Shown here: positions 54,875 to 64,000 of the stretch, piece after piece | Layout of the letters: each line of letters begins with the position of its first letter | How positions within the stretch are numbered: position 1 is the stretch's first letter | Source: Deltaproteobacteria bacterium | GTDB taxonomy: Bacteria; Desulfobacterota; Desulfobacteria; Desulfobacterales; UBA5852 | Length of the DNA: 64,000 bases | Direction of reading: 5' to 3' | NCBI GenBank assembly: GCA_020444045.1 | Contig: JAHLLS010000006.1 | Coordinates: 62,001 to 126,000 of the forward strand | Program-made: the position numbers and the translations under genes | Notes under the pieces: model-generated | What the model was told of the DNA's origin: nothing | What the model saw: the letters and a program-made list of their open reading frames with translations, nothing else | The model's database searches: none

Positions 54875-56284
54875 TTAGGAGAGAAGCGCCGCCGCCCGCC
54901 GGGTCAGTTCGATGAGATGATGAGGATAGATGCCCAGGATCACCATGGCCCCAATCATGACCAGGGAGAGCGCCTTGAGCGAAAGCGTTTCCTGGAAAGC
55001 CGGCGCATCGTCGGCGGGTTCCAGCAGATAAGCCGCCCGGAGGACCATCAGGTAGTAGTAAAGCGAGATCACCACGTTGACCATGGCAATCAGCACCAGG
55101 GTGAAATGCCCCTGGGACATGGCGGCCGTGAAAAGCAATAATTTCCCGGTAAAGCCGATCGTGGGCGGAATACCGGCCAGGCCGAAAAGGGCCATCATCA
55201 GGGCTATAGCCATCACGGGGGCGCGTCGATGCAGGCCGGCCAGGTCCGCCACGGTGGGGTTGCCGTCGCCGACCGCCACGTTGACCACCACCATGAAGCA
55301 CGTGAATTTCATCACGAGCACGGCCACCGCATAAAAGGTCGCCGCCGCATAGCCGGCTTCCCCCATGCTCAAGACACCGATCAGCACATACCCGCCGTGG
55401 GCCACGCTCGAGTAGGCCAGCAAGCGCTTGAAGTCTTTCTGCGCCAGGGCGGCCAGGTTGCCCACCGTCATGGAGGTGATGGCCAGCACGGCCAGGACGT
55501 CCACGAAATAGCCCGAGCCGCCCAGGGTCGCCATGCGGATCAGAATCCCGATGGCCGCCACTTTGGAGACCGTGGCAATGTAAGCCGCCACCGGGTTGGC
55601 CGCGCCTTCGTAAACATCCGGGGCCCAGATATGAAACGGAAAGATCGCCAGCTTGAAGAAAAAGCCGCACAGCACCATCAGCATCCCAAGGCTGAAAGCG
55701 GGTTGCGCCGTGTAGACCGGCAGGTTCACCAGCAGTTCCACAAGATAAGCTTTACCGGTGGTGCCGTATACCAGGGCCAGGCCGAAGAGCATGATGGCCG
55801 AGGCCGAAGCGCCCACCAGGAAGTATTTGAGGCCGGCCCGGATGCCGCGTTCACGATCCCGGCGCAGGGATACCAGGATGTAGAGCGAATAGGACGACAG
55901 TTCCAGGGCGATGTAAATCGTCAGCAGGTGCACGCAGGAAACCAGCAGGGTCATAGCCAGGGTGCACACGGTCAGCAGCAGGTAGAACTCGGCCTGAAGA
56001 TCGTCCCGCACCCCCGTCCTATCGCGGCACAGGCAGACCACCAGAAAAAAACCAATCGCCAAAAGGCATTTGTAGAACTGGGAGAAGAGATCGACCCGGT
56101 AGGTCCCGGCGAACAGATCGCCGCTGAATCCCAGCCCCGCCAGCGCGACTCCCACGGCGATGGCGGCCGTGACCATGGCGAGCACGTGATCCCGGACAGG
56201 ATCAGGATGCATCATGGACCGGAACAGAAAAACGCCGGCCGTTGCCAGCAGCCACAGTTCGGGGCTGAAGATAATCCAGTTCAT
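54875..56284 (-). CDS. nuoN: NADH-quinone oxidoreductase subunit N
   Basis: A 469-residue membrane subunit of complex I with about 14 helices, one of the three antiporter-like proton channels. The conserved helix-7/8 region is FFFKLAIFPFHIWAPDVYEGA with its key lysine, and the core lysine of the following segment is in AALAQKDFKRLLAYSSVAHGGY. The start overlaps the nuoM stop (TGATG). Normal length. Confidence 0.95.
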   Translation of the reverse strand: MNWIIFSPELWLLATAGVFLFRSMMHPDPVRDHVLAMVTAAIAVGVALAGLGFSGDLFAGTYRVDLFSQFYKCLLAIGFFLVVCLCRDRTGVRDDLQAEFYLLLTVCTLAMTLLVSCVHLLTIYIALELSSYSLYILVSLRRDRERGIRAGLKYFLVGASASAIMLFGLALVYGTTGKAYLVELLVNLPVYTAQPAFSLGMLMVLCGFFFKLAIFPFHIWAPDVYEGAANPVAAYIATVSKVAAIGILIRMATLGGSGYFVDVLAVLAITSMTVGNLAALAQKDFKRLLAYSSVAHGGYVLIGVLSMGEAGYAAATFYAVAVLVMKFTCFMVVVNVAVGDGNPTVADLAGLHRRAPVMAIALMMALFGLAGIPPTIGFTGKLLLFTAAMSQGHFTLVLIAMVNVVISLYYYLMVLRAAYLLEPADDAPAFQETLSLKALSLVMIGAMVILGIYPHHLIELTRRAAALLS

Positions 56285-57762
56285 CAGGGCAATCCGTTCA
56301 AAAGAGGCATCGACGCCGTTTGAATCATTTCAAACATCAGCGACGGAAACAGGCCGAAAAAGACGATCACCGTCACCAGGATTATGCGCGGCACCATCAG
56401 GCCCAAGGTCATATCGTTCAGATGGGCCCACCGCTCGTTGGGCGGCCCGTAGCAGGCGCGCTGCACCACCCGTAAGATAAACAGGGCGCTGACCACCAGC
56501 GCGCCCACCGCCAGAACGCCATACAGGGGATAAACCCGGAAGGCAGCGATGAACACAGTGAGCTCCGCCCAGAAACTGGCCAGGCAGGGAACCCCGATAC
56601 CGGTCAGGGCCGCCATGATCAGGAAGCCGGAAGCCACCGGCACAGTGTGGCTGAGCCCTCCCAGTTCGTCGAGCGCCTTGGTATGGGTCCGGTCGTAGAT
56701 GTAGCCTACGGCCGAGAAGAACAGCGCCGTCATGACACCGTGGGCAAACATCTGGAAGACGGCGCCGTTGAGGCCGTCCAAGGTGACGGTGGACAGCCCC
56801 AATCCCACGATCCCCATATGGGACACGCTGGAATACCCGATGACATATTTGATATCGGTCTGCCGCAGCCCGACAAACACGCCGTAGACAATGCCGATCG
56901 TTGCCAGCAGGGCCATCAGCGGCGCCCAGTACTGCCAGCCGACCGGGCAGAGAAAAATCCCCAGCCGCAGCACTCCGAAGGCGCCGATCTTCATGAGCAC
57001 CCCGGCGTGAACCATACTCACGGCGGTCGGCGCCGCCACGTGCCCCACCGGTGACCAGGTGTGAAAGGGCCAGACTCCGGCCAGGATGCCAAAGCCGATA
57101 AAAAAGAGAAAGAACGCGAACTTCTGTTCAAACGCGCTGAAAGTCCCGGGGCGCATGAGCACCGTCAGGTCGAAGGTGTTCAGCCCGGACTGCACCACCA
57201 GGTAGACGATGGCCGGCAGGATCAGGGCGCTGCCCGCTAAGAGATACAGGGTCAGCTTCATGGCCCCGTATTCCTTGCGGGTGCTCCCCCAGATCGCAAT
57301 CAACAGATACATCGGAAAGAGGGAAACATCGTACCAGACAAAGATAAAGAAGAGATCCAGGCTCATGAACAGCCCGAATACGCCCGCCACCAGAAGAAAC
57401 AACAGCGCAAAGAACTCCTTGACCCGGAGGGTCATCTCCCACATGGTCAAAACGGCCGTGAAGAAGACCACACCGGTCAGGAGCAGCATGGGCAGGCTGA
57501 ACCCGTCCACACCGTTATAGTAGAAGATCCCCAGCGAGTCGATCCACGGGATCCGTTCCACGAACTGGAAACCGCCGGCTGCTTTGTCGTAGAGCACGAA
57601 GAGATTCAGGGACAGCACAAGGGTCAATCCCGAATAGATGGCGCTGACCCATTTGATCTCCCGCTGACGGTGCCCCGGAATGAGCAGAATGGTCAGCAGC
57701 CCGCCGATGCAGCAGAGCAGGATCGATGACAACCAGGGAAACGTTGCGTACTGAAGATTCAT
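56284..57762 (-). CDS. nuoM: NADH-quinone oxidoreductase subunit M
   Basis: A 492-residue antiporter-like membrane subunit of complex I. Features are MWEMTLRVKEFFALLFL with the conserved glutamate, PFHTWSPVGHVAAPTAVSMVHAGVLMKIG with the channel lysine, and LRQTDIKYVIGYSSVSHMG. It pumps protons coupled to quinone reduction. It lies 50 bases downstream of nuoL and overlaps nuoN by one base. Confidence 0.95.
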   Translation of the reverse strand: MNLQYATFPWLSSILLCCIGGLLTILLIPGHRQREIKWVSAIYSGLTLVLSLNLFVLYDKAAGGFQFVERIPWIDSLGIFYYNGVDGFSLPMLLLTGVVFFTAVLTMWEMTLRVKEFFALLFLLVAGVFGLFMSLDLFFIFVWYDVSLFPMYLLIAIWGSTRKEYGAMKLTLYLLAGSALILPAIVYLVVQSGLNTFDLTVLMRPGTFSAFEQKFAFFLFFIGFGILAGVWPFHTWSPVGHVAAPTAVSMVHAGVLMKIGAFGVLRLGIFLCPVGWQYWAPLMALLATIGIVYGVFVGLRQTDIKYVIGYSSVSHMGIVGLGLSTVTLDGLNGAVFQMFAHGVMTALFFSAVGYIYDRTHTKALDELGGLSHTVPVASGFLIMAALTGIGVPCLASFWAELTVFIAAFRVYPLYGVLAVGALVVSALFILRVVQRACYGPPNERWAHLNDMTLGLMVPRIILVTVIVFFGLFPSLMFEMIQTASMPLLNGLP

Positions 57763-57812
57763 TTAATATCTCGTTCACCATCGGCAGTCCGTGTCCAAAA
57801 AGGAAGGGCCGC

Positions 57813-59726
57813 CTAAAAGAAAAAATACAACGCCAGAAAAAAAACCACCGCGAACATGACGCCCAAACGATACTGGATCATCGTCAAATTCAGAGCGTCC
57901 ACAATTCGTCCCGCGCCCCGCACGCCGCCCGCCAGGCCGTCGATACCCCCGTCGATCACCTTGCGGTCGTTGTCCGCGCACAACCGGGAAACGGTCCCGT
58001 AAACCACCCGATCCAGGAACCAGCGGTAGAAATGGTCGATGTACCAACGCTCGGCAAACAGGCGGTGCACCTGGGGCATCCGTTCCACAAATCCCACCCC
58101 CGGGGCCCGGGCCCGGGCGAATTCGAACCAGGCCAATCCCACGCCGCCGGCGCACAGCCCGGAAGCTACCCAGGGGAGCCATTCCAGATGTTGCATAGCC
58201 AGGATGGGTCCCGTAAAAACCGTGCCAAGAAAACGCTCCAACGGCATCTCGGCCCACCCCAGCCCGAGAGTGGTCAGCGCCAGCAGCATCAGAGGGATGT
58301 TCATCACTGTCGCGTGCCAACCGGGCGATGCCGCCTGATGGCCGTCATGGCCCTGCGCCGATTGGCTATTTGCCTCGCCGGTATCCCGGGCCGGGAACAG
58401 AAGGACAAAAATCAGGCGGAAGGAATAATAGGCGGTCAGAAAAGCCCCCAGGAGCCCCGCTCCCAGCCAGATCGGATTGCTGCGGGCGGCCAGCGCCCCC
58501 ATGATGACTTCCTTGCTGAAAAAGCCCGACAGCGGCGGCAGGCCGGACAGGGCCCCGGCCGCCAGGACCATACAGACCATGGTCACTTTCAGGCGGCGGC
58601 CGCCGGCGCGGCTGATCGCAAACATGTCGTTAGTGCCGAAGTGGTGGATCAGGACCCCCGAACACAGGAAGAGCAGCGCCTTGAACCCGGCGTGGGTGGT
58701 CAAATGGAACACGCCGGCGAAATAACTGCCGGCCGCCAGCCCCATAATCATGAACCCCAGTTGGCTGATGGTGGAATAGGCCCAGACCTGTTTGATGTCG
58801 CGCGCCACCATGGCCATGGTGGAGGCCAGCAGCATGCTGACGGTGCCCACCGCCAGGCAGACCGTCATGGCTGTCGGAGAAAGGCTGAAAAACGGGAACA
58901 GGCGCGCGAACAGGTAAACCCCGGCCGCCACCATGGTGGCGGAATGCAGCAGGGCGCTGACCGGGGTGGGACCTTCCATGGCATCCGGCAGCCAGGTAAG
59001 CAGCGGAAACTGGGCACTTTTGCCGATCACACCACCGAAGATAAGCAGTATTCCCAGGGTGAGCAGCGCCGGCGGCATGCTACCGGCATCGACCGCGTTC
59101 ATGGCCTGGATCTCCAAATTGCCGAGATGTCCCAGCACCAGCAGAATGCCCAGCAGAAAGGCCACATCGCCCAGCCGGGTCATGACGAAGGCTTTCTTGC
59201 CGGCCTGGGAGGCGCTGTACTTCTCGAACCAGAACCCGATCAACAGATAGGAGGACAGGCCCACCAGCTCCCAGAAGATATAGAGCTGCAGCAGGGTCGC
59301 GGACAGGGTCAGGCTCAGCATGGCCCAGGCAAAGAGAGACATGAATCCATAATAGCGCGCCACTCCGGGGTCACCGGCCATATAGCCCAGCGAATAAATC
59401 TGCACCAGGAGACAAATGGTGGCGACGATGACGAACATGAGCAGGCTCAGGGGATCGAGCAGGATGCCGGCCGGGACCGCCAGGTCACCGGAAACCATCC
59501 ACTGCCAGGTGTGCTGGAGCGGCGCTGTCAGCTGCCAGTGGGTCACCAGCAACCAGACCGAGCAAAGGAAGGACAGGCTCACGGCCCCTATGGAAAGCCC
59601 GGCCGAAAGACGGGCATGACGGCGGGTCAAGATCAGAATGACTGCAAAGGCCGCCAAAGGGGCCAGGAGGGCTGCCAGCGCGGGCACCAGGGCGTCATTC
59701 GGTATGCCGGAAGTCGTCATGACCAT
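57813..59726 (-). CDS. nuoL: NADH-quinone oxidoreductase subunit L
   Basis: A 637-residue distal antiporter-like subunit of complex I with about 15-16 helices. The long C-terminal part, including the amphipathic lateral helix, is represented by the region after about residue 480. Conserved: FWELVGLSSYLLIGFWFEK, FPLLTWLPDAMEGPTPVSALLHSATMV and KQVWAYSTISQLGFM. One base separates its start from the nuoK stop. Confidence 0.95.
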   Translation of the reverse strand: MVMTTSGIPNDALVPALAALLAPLAAFAVILILTRRHARLSAGLSIGAVSLSFLCSVWLLVTHWQLTAPLQHTWQWMVSGDLAVPAGILLDPLSLLMFVIVATICLLVQIYSLGYMAGDPGVARYYGFMSLFAWAMLSLTLSATLLQLYIFWELVGLSSYLLIGFWFEKYSASQAGKKAFVMTRLGDVAFLLGILLVLGHLGNLEIQAMNAVDAGSMPPALLTLGILLIFGGVIGKSAQFPLLTWLPDAMEGPTPVSALLHSATMVAAGVYLFARLFPFFSLSPTAMTVCLAVGTVSMLLASTMAMVARDIKQVWAYSTISQLGFMIMGLAAGSYFAGVFHLTTHAGFKALLFLCSGVLIHHFGTNDMFAISRAGGRRLKVTMVCMVLAAGALSGLPPLSGFFSKEVIMGALAARSNPIWLGAGLLGAFLTAYYSFRLIFVLLFPARDTGEANSQSAQGHDGHQAASPGWHATVMNIPLMLLALTTLGLGWAEMPLERFLGTVFTGPILAMQHLEWLPWVASGLCAGGVGLAWFEFARARAPGVGFVERMPQVHRLFAERWYIDHFYRWFLDRVVYGTVSRLCADNDRKVIDGGIDGLAGGVRGAGRIVDALNLTMIQYRLGVMFAVVFFLALYFFF

Positions 59727-59727
59727 C

Positions 59728-60039
59728 TTATCCGCTGGTTTCCTTTCTTTCCAACAACGCCGGGTCGACCGATCCAGTCTGACGATGTGTCGCCACCACC
59801 ATGGCCAGCCCCACCGACACTTCGGTGGCCGCCACCGCGATGATGAAGATGACCAGGGCCTGGCCGTCCATGAGCTGCCAGCGCAGCGCGGCGCCGACGA
59901 AAGCCACCGCCGACGCGTTGAGCATGATCTCCAGCCCCAGCAGGACCATGATCAGGTTCCGACGCACCACGGTGCAGAACATCCCCATGAAAAAAAGGAT
60001 GCCGGAGAGAACAATTACATGGCTGTATGGCACGATCAC
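59728..60039 (-). CDS. nuoK: NADH-quinone oxidoreductase subunit K
   Basis: A 103-residue, three-helix membrane subunit of complex I. The glutamates of the E-channel are in VLLGLEIMLNASAVAF and IAVAATEVSVGLAM. The start overlaps the nuoJ stop by four bases. Confidence 0.95.
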   Translation of the reverse strand: MIVPYSHVIVLSGILFFMGMFCTVVRRNLIMVLLGLEIMLNASAVAFVGAALRWQLMDGQALVIFIIAVAATEVSVGLAMVVATHRQTGSVDPALLERKETSG

Positions 60040-60554
60040 GGGGCAGGCTCCTCGGATTCCGGTCGCTCCTTGCCGATGTGCAAAGCGCCGATCAGCGCCA
60101 CCAAGAGGAGCAGGGAGGCCATTTCAATGGCCAGCCAATGCTTCGTGAACAGGAAGCGGCCGAAGGCCACCGGCGTGGCTACGGCGCTCTCCAGCCAGGC
60201 CTCTTGCGCCGGGACGTCGGTTGTCAGCAGCAGGGCGCCGGAGACCACAAAAACACACGCCGCTATGAGGGCCGGTATCATCTGACGCACTGGGAACAGC
60301 GGCGTTTCGGGTTTTTCGATACGAATCATCATGACCACGAACAGGAACAGAATCATGATCGCCCCGGCGTAGATGATCACTTCCAGGGCCGCCAGCAGGG
60401 GGGCTCCCAAAAGATAAAACAGCAGGGCGCTGCCGAAAAAGGATATCACCAGGTAGACCACGGCATGGGCTAGATTCCGGCGTGTGATGGCGATACCGGT
60501 AGCCACCACGATCACCGTGGCCAGAAGATAAAATAGAACGCCTTGTACGGTCAT
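60036..60554 (-). CDS. nuoJ: NADH-quinone oxidoreductase subunit J
   Basis: A 172-residue membrane subunit of complex I with about five helices. The third-helix region LEVIIYAGAIMILFLFVVMM, with its pi-bulge motif, is conserved. It lies 33 bases after nuoI and overlaps nuoK. Confidence 0.94.
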   Translation of the reverse strand: MTVQGVLFYLLATVIVVATGIAITRRNLAHAVVYLVISFFGSALLFYLLGAPLLAALEVIIYAGAIMILFLFVVMMIRIEKPETPLFPVRQMIPALIAACVFVVSGALLLTTDVPAQEAWLESAVATPVAFGRFLFTKHWLAIEMASLLLLVALIGALHIGKERPESEEPAP

Positions 60555-60587
60555 ACCGATCCCTTCACAGGTTGCGACGCGGGCCTT

Positions 60588-61181
60588 TCAGGGCAGATTG
60601 CTCTTTACGTTGACGGGCGGGTTCTCCCCAAGGTGAGTACCCTTGCCCCCCACCCGGGTCACGACCCCGGCATGTCGGTAAAAATTGTAGTCGGGATCCT
60701 TCCCGCCGTGGTCCACCAACAGGTCTTCTTTTTCAAACACCATCTCTAAAATACTCCGCCGGCTGTTTTCGAAGTCGGGCGTCAGCTGGATGGCCGAGGT
60801 CGGGCAGGCCTCTTCACAAAGGCCGCAGTAAATACAGCGCCCGAAGTTAATCCGGAACCAGGCCGCGTAGCGCCGGCCGTCCTCTTTTTCGGCCGACTGC
60901 ATGGAGATACAGCTCACCGGGCAGACCGCCGAGCAGAGATAACAGGCCACACAGCGTTCCTCCCCGTCAGGGTCGCGCGTCAGCACGATGCGGGCCCGGG
61001 AGCGGGCCGGCAGCGAACGCTTGTATTCCGGGTACGACTCGGTGATCGGCTTGCGAAACAGGTGCCGGAGGGTGGTAAAAAAACCCGCCCCCAGCGCCTT
61101 GAGCCCCTCGCTCAGGACCTGAACCCAGCTTCCTTGCGCAGCGCGATCACTGACGTCGATGGTTTCGATTTCCTGCGGCAC
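60588..61181 (-). CDS. nuoI: NADH-quinone oxidoreductase subunit I
   Basis: A 197-residue ferredoxin-like subunit carrying the two [4Fe-4S] clusters N6a and N6b: [15 protein letters not shown] and [15 protein letters not shown]. It passes electrons from the NuoG side to the quinone site. The C-terminal tail after the second motif keeps the [15 protein letters not shown] segment. It follows nuoH after 18 bases. Confidence 0.95.
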   Translation of the reverse strand: MPQEIETIDVSDRAAQGSWVQVLSEGLKALGAGFFTTLRHLFRKPITESYPEYKRSLPARSRARIVLTRDPDGEERCVACYLCSAVCPVSCISMQSAEKEDGRRYAAWFRINFGRCIYCGLCEEACPTSAIQLTPDFENSRRSILEMVFEKEDLLVDHGGKDPDYNFYRHAGVVTRVGGKGTHLGENPPVNVKSNLP

Positions 61182-61199
61182 GTAGCCGTCCCTTCATTC

Positions 61200-62189
61200 T
61201 TAAAACAGCAGTATAAAAAAACCGGTCACGACAATATTGATCAACGACGCTGGGATCAAAATCTTCCATCCGAAAAGCATCAGCTGGTCGTAACGCAGGC
61301 GCGGCAGCGTGCCCCGGATCCAGATCATCACCAGGGCCACCGCGACGACCTTGATCAGCAGCCAGACAGGCCCCGGCAGCAGCGGACCGTGCCACCCGCC
61401 CAGAAAGAAGACCGCCACCAGCGCGCCCATGACCTGCAGGTGAACGTATTCACCGATAAAAAACAGACCGAAGCGCATCCCGCTGTACTCCATGTGGTAA
61501 CCGGCCCCGAGTTCGTTTTCAGCCTCGGGCAGATCGAAGGGAATCCGCTTGCTTTCCGCCATGGCGCTCAGAAAGAAGATGGCGAAAGATACCGGCTGCA
61601 CCAGGATAAACGGGTACGCCGTCTGGGCCGTGACAATATCCACCAGGCTGAAGGAGCCGGCCAACATCACGATCGGCACCAGCGACAGCCCCAGGGCCAG
61701 CTCGTAGCTGATCATCTGGGCCGCGCCCCGGATGCCCCCCAGCAGAGCGAACTTGGAGTTGGAGGCCCAGCCGCCCAGGGCCACGCCGTAGACCGCCAGC
61801 GAAGACAACGCGAACACGAACAACAGCCCCACGTTGATGTCCGCGATCACCATCGGCACGGCGCGCCCGGCGATGGTGAGTGTCCCCCCGAAGGGCACCA
61901 CGGCGAACATGAGCATGGCCGTGGTCGCCACCACAGCCGGGGCCAGCAGAAAAATCGGACGGTCGGCCACGTCGGGCACGATATCTTCCTTGACCAGCAT
62001 CTTGATGGCATCGGCAATGGGCTGCAGGAGACCGAACTTGCCGGCCCGGTTGGGACCCAGCCGGATCTGCAGCCGCGCCAGGAGTTTGCGTTCCACCCAC
62101 ACCAGGTAGGCCGCCAGGAACAGCATGACCCCGAGCACGACGCCCATTTTGATCAGCAGAATGATGAAACCGATAAGCCAACTCAGCAT
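61200..62189 (-). CDS. nuoH: NADH-quinone oxidoreductase subunit H
   Basis: A 329-residue, eight-helix membrane subunit at the quinone site. Motifs: ERKLLARLQIRLGPNRAGKFGLLQPIADAIKML and AESKRIPFDLPEAENELGAGYHMEYSGMRFG, with the conserved acidic residues of the quinone channel. It begins nine bases after the nuoG stop. Confidence 0.96.
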   Translation of the reverse strand: MLSWLIGFIILLIKMGVVLGVMLFLAAYLVWVERKLLARLQIRLGPNRAGKFGLLQPIADAIKMLVKEDIVPDVADRPIFLLAPAVVATTAMLMFAVVPFGGTLTIAGRAVPMVIADINVGLLFVFALSSLAVYGVALGGWASNSKFALLGGIRGAAQMISYELALGLSLVPIVMLAGSFSLVDIVTAQTAYPFILVQPVSFAIFFLSAMAESKRIPFDLPEAENELGAGYHMEYSGMRFGLFFIGEYVHLQVMGALVAVFFLGGWHGPLLPGPVWLLIKVVAVALVMIWIRGTLPRLRYDQLMLFGWKILIPASLINIVVTGFFILLF

Positions 62190-62198
62190 GCGTCTACG

Positions 62199-64000
62199 TC
62201 AGCTCCTTTGGCGAATATCTTTTCGTCGGACACGGTTGCTTTTCAAGCCGGAACGCTGCCAGCCCGGCAGGCGAGGCAGGACGATGGTTCCGGAGGCCAT
62301 GTTGTCGACGACCCTCAGGGTCAGCTCCCAGGGCGATGCGTCCGGACCGATCACGACCCGGTCGCCGTCGGCCAGGTGCCAGGCCTCGGCATCTCCGCGC
62401 GCCATATACAGGATCACATCTTCCTGCCGTTCCTGGAGGGCCGGCGCGAAGGCCGCCAGGGGTTCGCTGCCGAAAAGCCGGTCCGTCCAGATCAGCTCAA
62501 GTCCCTCTTCCGCACTGGCGGGCTGGGTATGTGGATCGTCTTCCTGTAGCGCCACCTTGCGGCCCGGTTGGTCGGCCAGCACGCGCAGGCCTTCGGGCGG
62601 CAGCGGCGCCGCCAAGGCCGCCAGGGACGGATGAAATTCGGCCAATCCCGCCAAGGGATGGGCATCGCCTGCCCCCGGCGCACTGATCACCGCGGCGGCC
62701 AGGTCGCCGAGAATACCCCAGGCTGGCCGTGTCCCGGCGCCCGGGATATCTTTGCGAAACGCCCGGGGCGGGTGATCCCCCTGCCCTGTCTGGGAAATGG
62801 GGGTGCCGCCACGCATAGCGATTTGGGCCTGCTGCAAACGCCCCTCGCTGTTGATAAAAAGCCCCCCCGCTTCGTAAACAGTGGCCGTAGGCAAAAACAC
62901 GTGAGCGGCGGCGAGAGCCGGTGAGGCCGTGTAATCCATCACCACCAGAAGCTCCAGCTGTGCCAGGGCTTGTTCCAGACGGGTCTGATCTGGAAAACGC
63001 TGCCAAAGATCGCTTTCCACCAGGATCAGCGCCTTTACCTGCCCGCTTTCGATGGCATCCACCACCTGATCCAGACCGTCCGGGGCATCCGCCAGCAGCG
63101 CCGCCCCGAAGGCATTGGCGCCCGGCAGGGGATAGAAAAGCCCGGCCGTTTTCCCGGTGGTAGATAGGGCGGCGGCGAGGTCGGCCGCCTGCACGACGCC
63201 CGCGGCAGGCAAAACATCGGTCCCGGCGACGATCACCGGCCGTTCAGCCTCCCGGAGACGACGGGCGATCGCGGCGGTCGGCAGGTCGGTATCCGGAAAA
63301 TCGCCGGCTAACCGTTCCAGCCAGGGGCCGATCTGAAGGCCGGTCAACGGGACGTGCTCGAAGTCAAACGGCAAATCCACCGGCCGGGGATCGGCAACCA
63401 CGATATCGGCCCCGTTGCGAAAGGCCTGACGCAGCGCCAGGGCCAGCATAGGAGCTTCGTGCACCGGGTCAACCCCGGCCAGCAGCACACTGTCCGCGGC
63501 AGTAATCGTCTGCAGGCTGACCGCCAGAGAGGCTGTCAGGCACCCCACGGCGGCGGAAACCGCGCGAGCAGTGCGCGTTTCTTCAAAACAAACCGGTCCG
63601 CGCCAGCCGGTCTCGCGGCAGGTCCGGGCCAGCACGGCCAGGGTCTCCAAGCTGCAGCGGGCCGATCCCGCCACGGCCACGGCGGCCGGTTGATATGTTT
63701 CGGCGATAGCAGCGAGACGTTCCGCGGCCGTGCGGATCGCCATTTCCCCTTCCACCGGTTTCCCGTCCACCATCGTCTCCCGTGGACGTTCGGCGGATGA
63801 GGCGTAGGGATACCCGTAGCGTCCCCGGTCGCAGATGAAGTGGCCGTTCACCTCGGGGCTGAAGCAGGCTTCATGCCGCACCACTTCGCGGTAGCGGACG
63901 CTGACCGTCATATGGCAACCCAGCGAACAGTGGATACAGATCGAGGGTGTGCGCTCGAAGTCCCAGCGGCGGCCCTTGAAGCGCGAGGGTTTGTCCGTAT
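62199..64000 (-). CDS. nuoG: NADH-quinone oxidoreductase subunit G, molybdopterin-type (partial)
   Basis: About 600 residues are visible; the gene runs off the right edge, so the N-terminal [2Fe-2S]/[4Fe-4S] domain is not seen. The visible part starts with the [4Fe-4S] motif CIHCSLGCHM (63909-63938) of the molybdopterin-oxidoreductase-like domain, followed by GHFICDRGRYGYPYA. An internal ATG at 63911 is not the true start, since the frame continues upstream with the motif cysteines. It carries electrons from the NADH or other input module. The electron donor module (nuoEF) would lie outside the window. Confidence 0.88.
   Translation of the reverse strand, partial: TDKPSRFKGRRWDFERTPSICIHCSLGCHMTVSVRYREVVRHEACFSPEVNGHFICDRGRYGYPYASSAERPRETMVDGKPVEGEMAIRTAAERLAAIAETYQPAAVAVAGSARCSLETLAVLARTCRETGWRGPVCFEETRTARAVSAAVGCLTASLAVSLQTITAADSVLLAGVDPVHEAPMLALALRQAFRNGADIVVADPRPVDLPFDFEHVPLTGLQIGPWLERLAGDFPDTDLPTAAIARRLREAERPVIVAGTDVLPAAGVVQAADLAAALSTTGKTAGLFYPLPGANAFGAALLADAPDGLDQVVDAIESGQVKALILVESDLWQRFPDQTRLEQALAQLELLVVMDYTASPALAAAHVFLPTATVYEAGGLFINSEGRLQQAQIAMRGGTPISQTGQGDHPPRAFRKDIPGAGTRPAWGILGDLAAAVISAPGAGDAHPLAGLAEFHPSLAALAAPLPPEGLRVLADQPGRKVALQEDDPHTQPASAEEGLELIWTDRLFGSEPLAAFAPALQERQEDVILYMARGDAEAWHLADGDRVVIGPDASPWELTLRVVDNMASGTIVLPRLPGWQRSGLKSNRVRRKDIRQRS

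Noticed and set aside
54864-55670. N-terminal extension of the DUF2156 gene that would run into nuoN
   Set aside because: The extension is an out-of-frame reading of nuoN on the same strand; homology to DUF2156 begins only after 54863.
57726-59843. A 705-residue open frame on the plus strand over nuoL
   Set aside because: Low-complexity composition rich in Gln, His and Arg, no motifs, antisense to a certain gene.

Overview
This 64 kb window looks like a chromosomal stretch of a GC-rich sulfate-reducing deltaproteobacterium, probably of the Desulfobacterales (Desulfosarcina/Desulfatitalea type). I infer this from siroheme-dependent alternative heme genes (ahbC, hemB, ahbD), a tungsten-type aldehyde:ferredoxin oxidoreductase, a 2-hydroxyacyl-CoA dehydratase operon, a selenoprotein and a complete-looking complex I operon. 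No rRNA, tRNA, CRISPR array, intact insertion sequence or phage was seen.

Region by region. 1-4.8 kb: heme synthesis (end of an unidentified upstream gene, ahbC, hemB, ahbD) and a CBS-ACT protein; palindromic and MITE-like repeats sit between the heme genes. 4.8-7.2 kb: a kinase/receiver remnant and two nucleotide-sugar epimerases. 7.4-8.6 kb: a structured leader followed by a MoaD-like carrier and an E1-like adenylyltransferase. 8.7-14.9 kb: a 2-hydroxyacyl-CoA dehydratase operon (CoA ligase, two dehydratase subunits, one activator) with a divergent TetR regulator and a candidate operator. 15-20 kb: an AsmA protein, then an FGGY kinase coupled to a sphingosine-1-phosphate-lyase-like enzyme. 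20.1-34.7 kb: a stress and ion-homeostasis block: NarX/NarL-type two-component system, single receiver, UspA, DUF202 protein, P-type H+-ATPase, membrane protein, Nramp-Usp fusion, then APC permease, FtsH and HtrA on the other strand. 35-38.1 kb: a DUF1254 protein and a flavin amine oxidase, convergent around a strong terminator. 38.6-41.8 kb: a frameshifted receiver/NrtA-like/CheW fusion gene, divergent from a lipoprotein MsrA whose catalytic residue is encoded by an in-frame TGA. 42-47.7 kb: a BMP-type nucleoside/purine ABC transporter operon with an embedded phosphoribosyltransferase. 47.7-51.5 kb: a broken sensor gene, the aldehyde oxidoreductase and a radical SAM protein. 51.5-53.6 kb: an AT-rich leader with an intrinsic terminator before a LysM lytic transglycosylase. 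53.7-64 kb: nuoG(partial)-H-I-J-K-L-M-N and a DUF2156 protein, all on the minus strand.

Main points of interest: the selenocysteine MsrA with no resolving cysteine; the receiver-substrate-binding-CheW architecture; a 132-bp MITE present twice at the same site of a palindromic host repeat, with an apparently empty palindrome also in the window; the kinase/S1P-lyase pair; and the compact proton/metal/proteostasis block. Functions are inferred from motifs read by eye; no database search was run.
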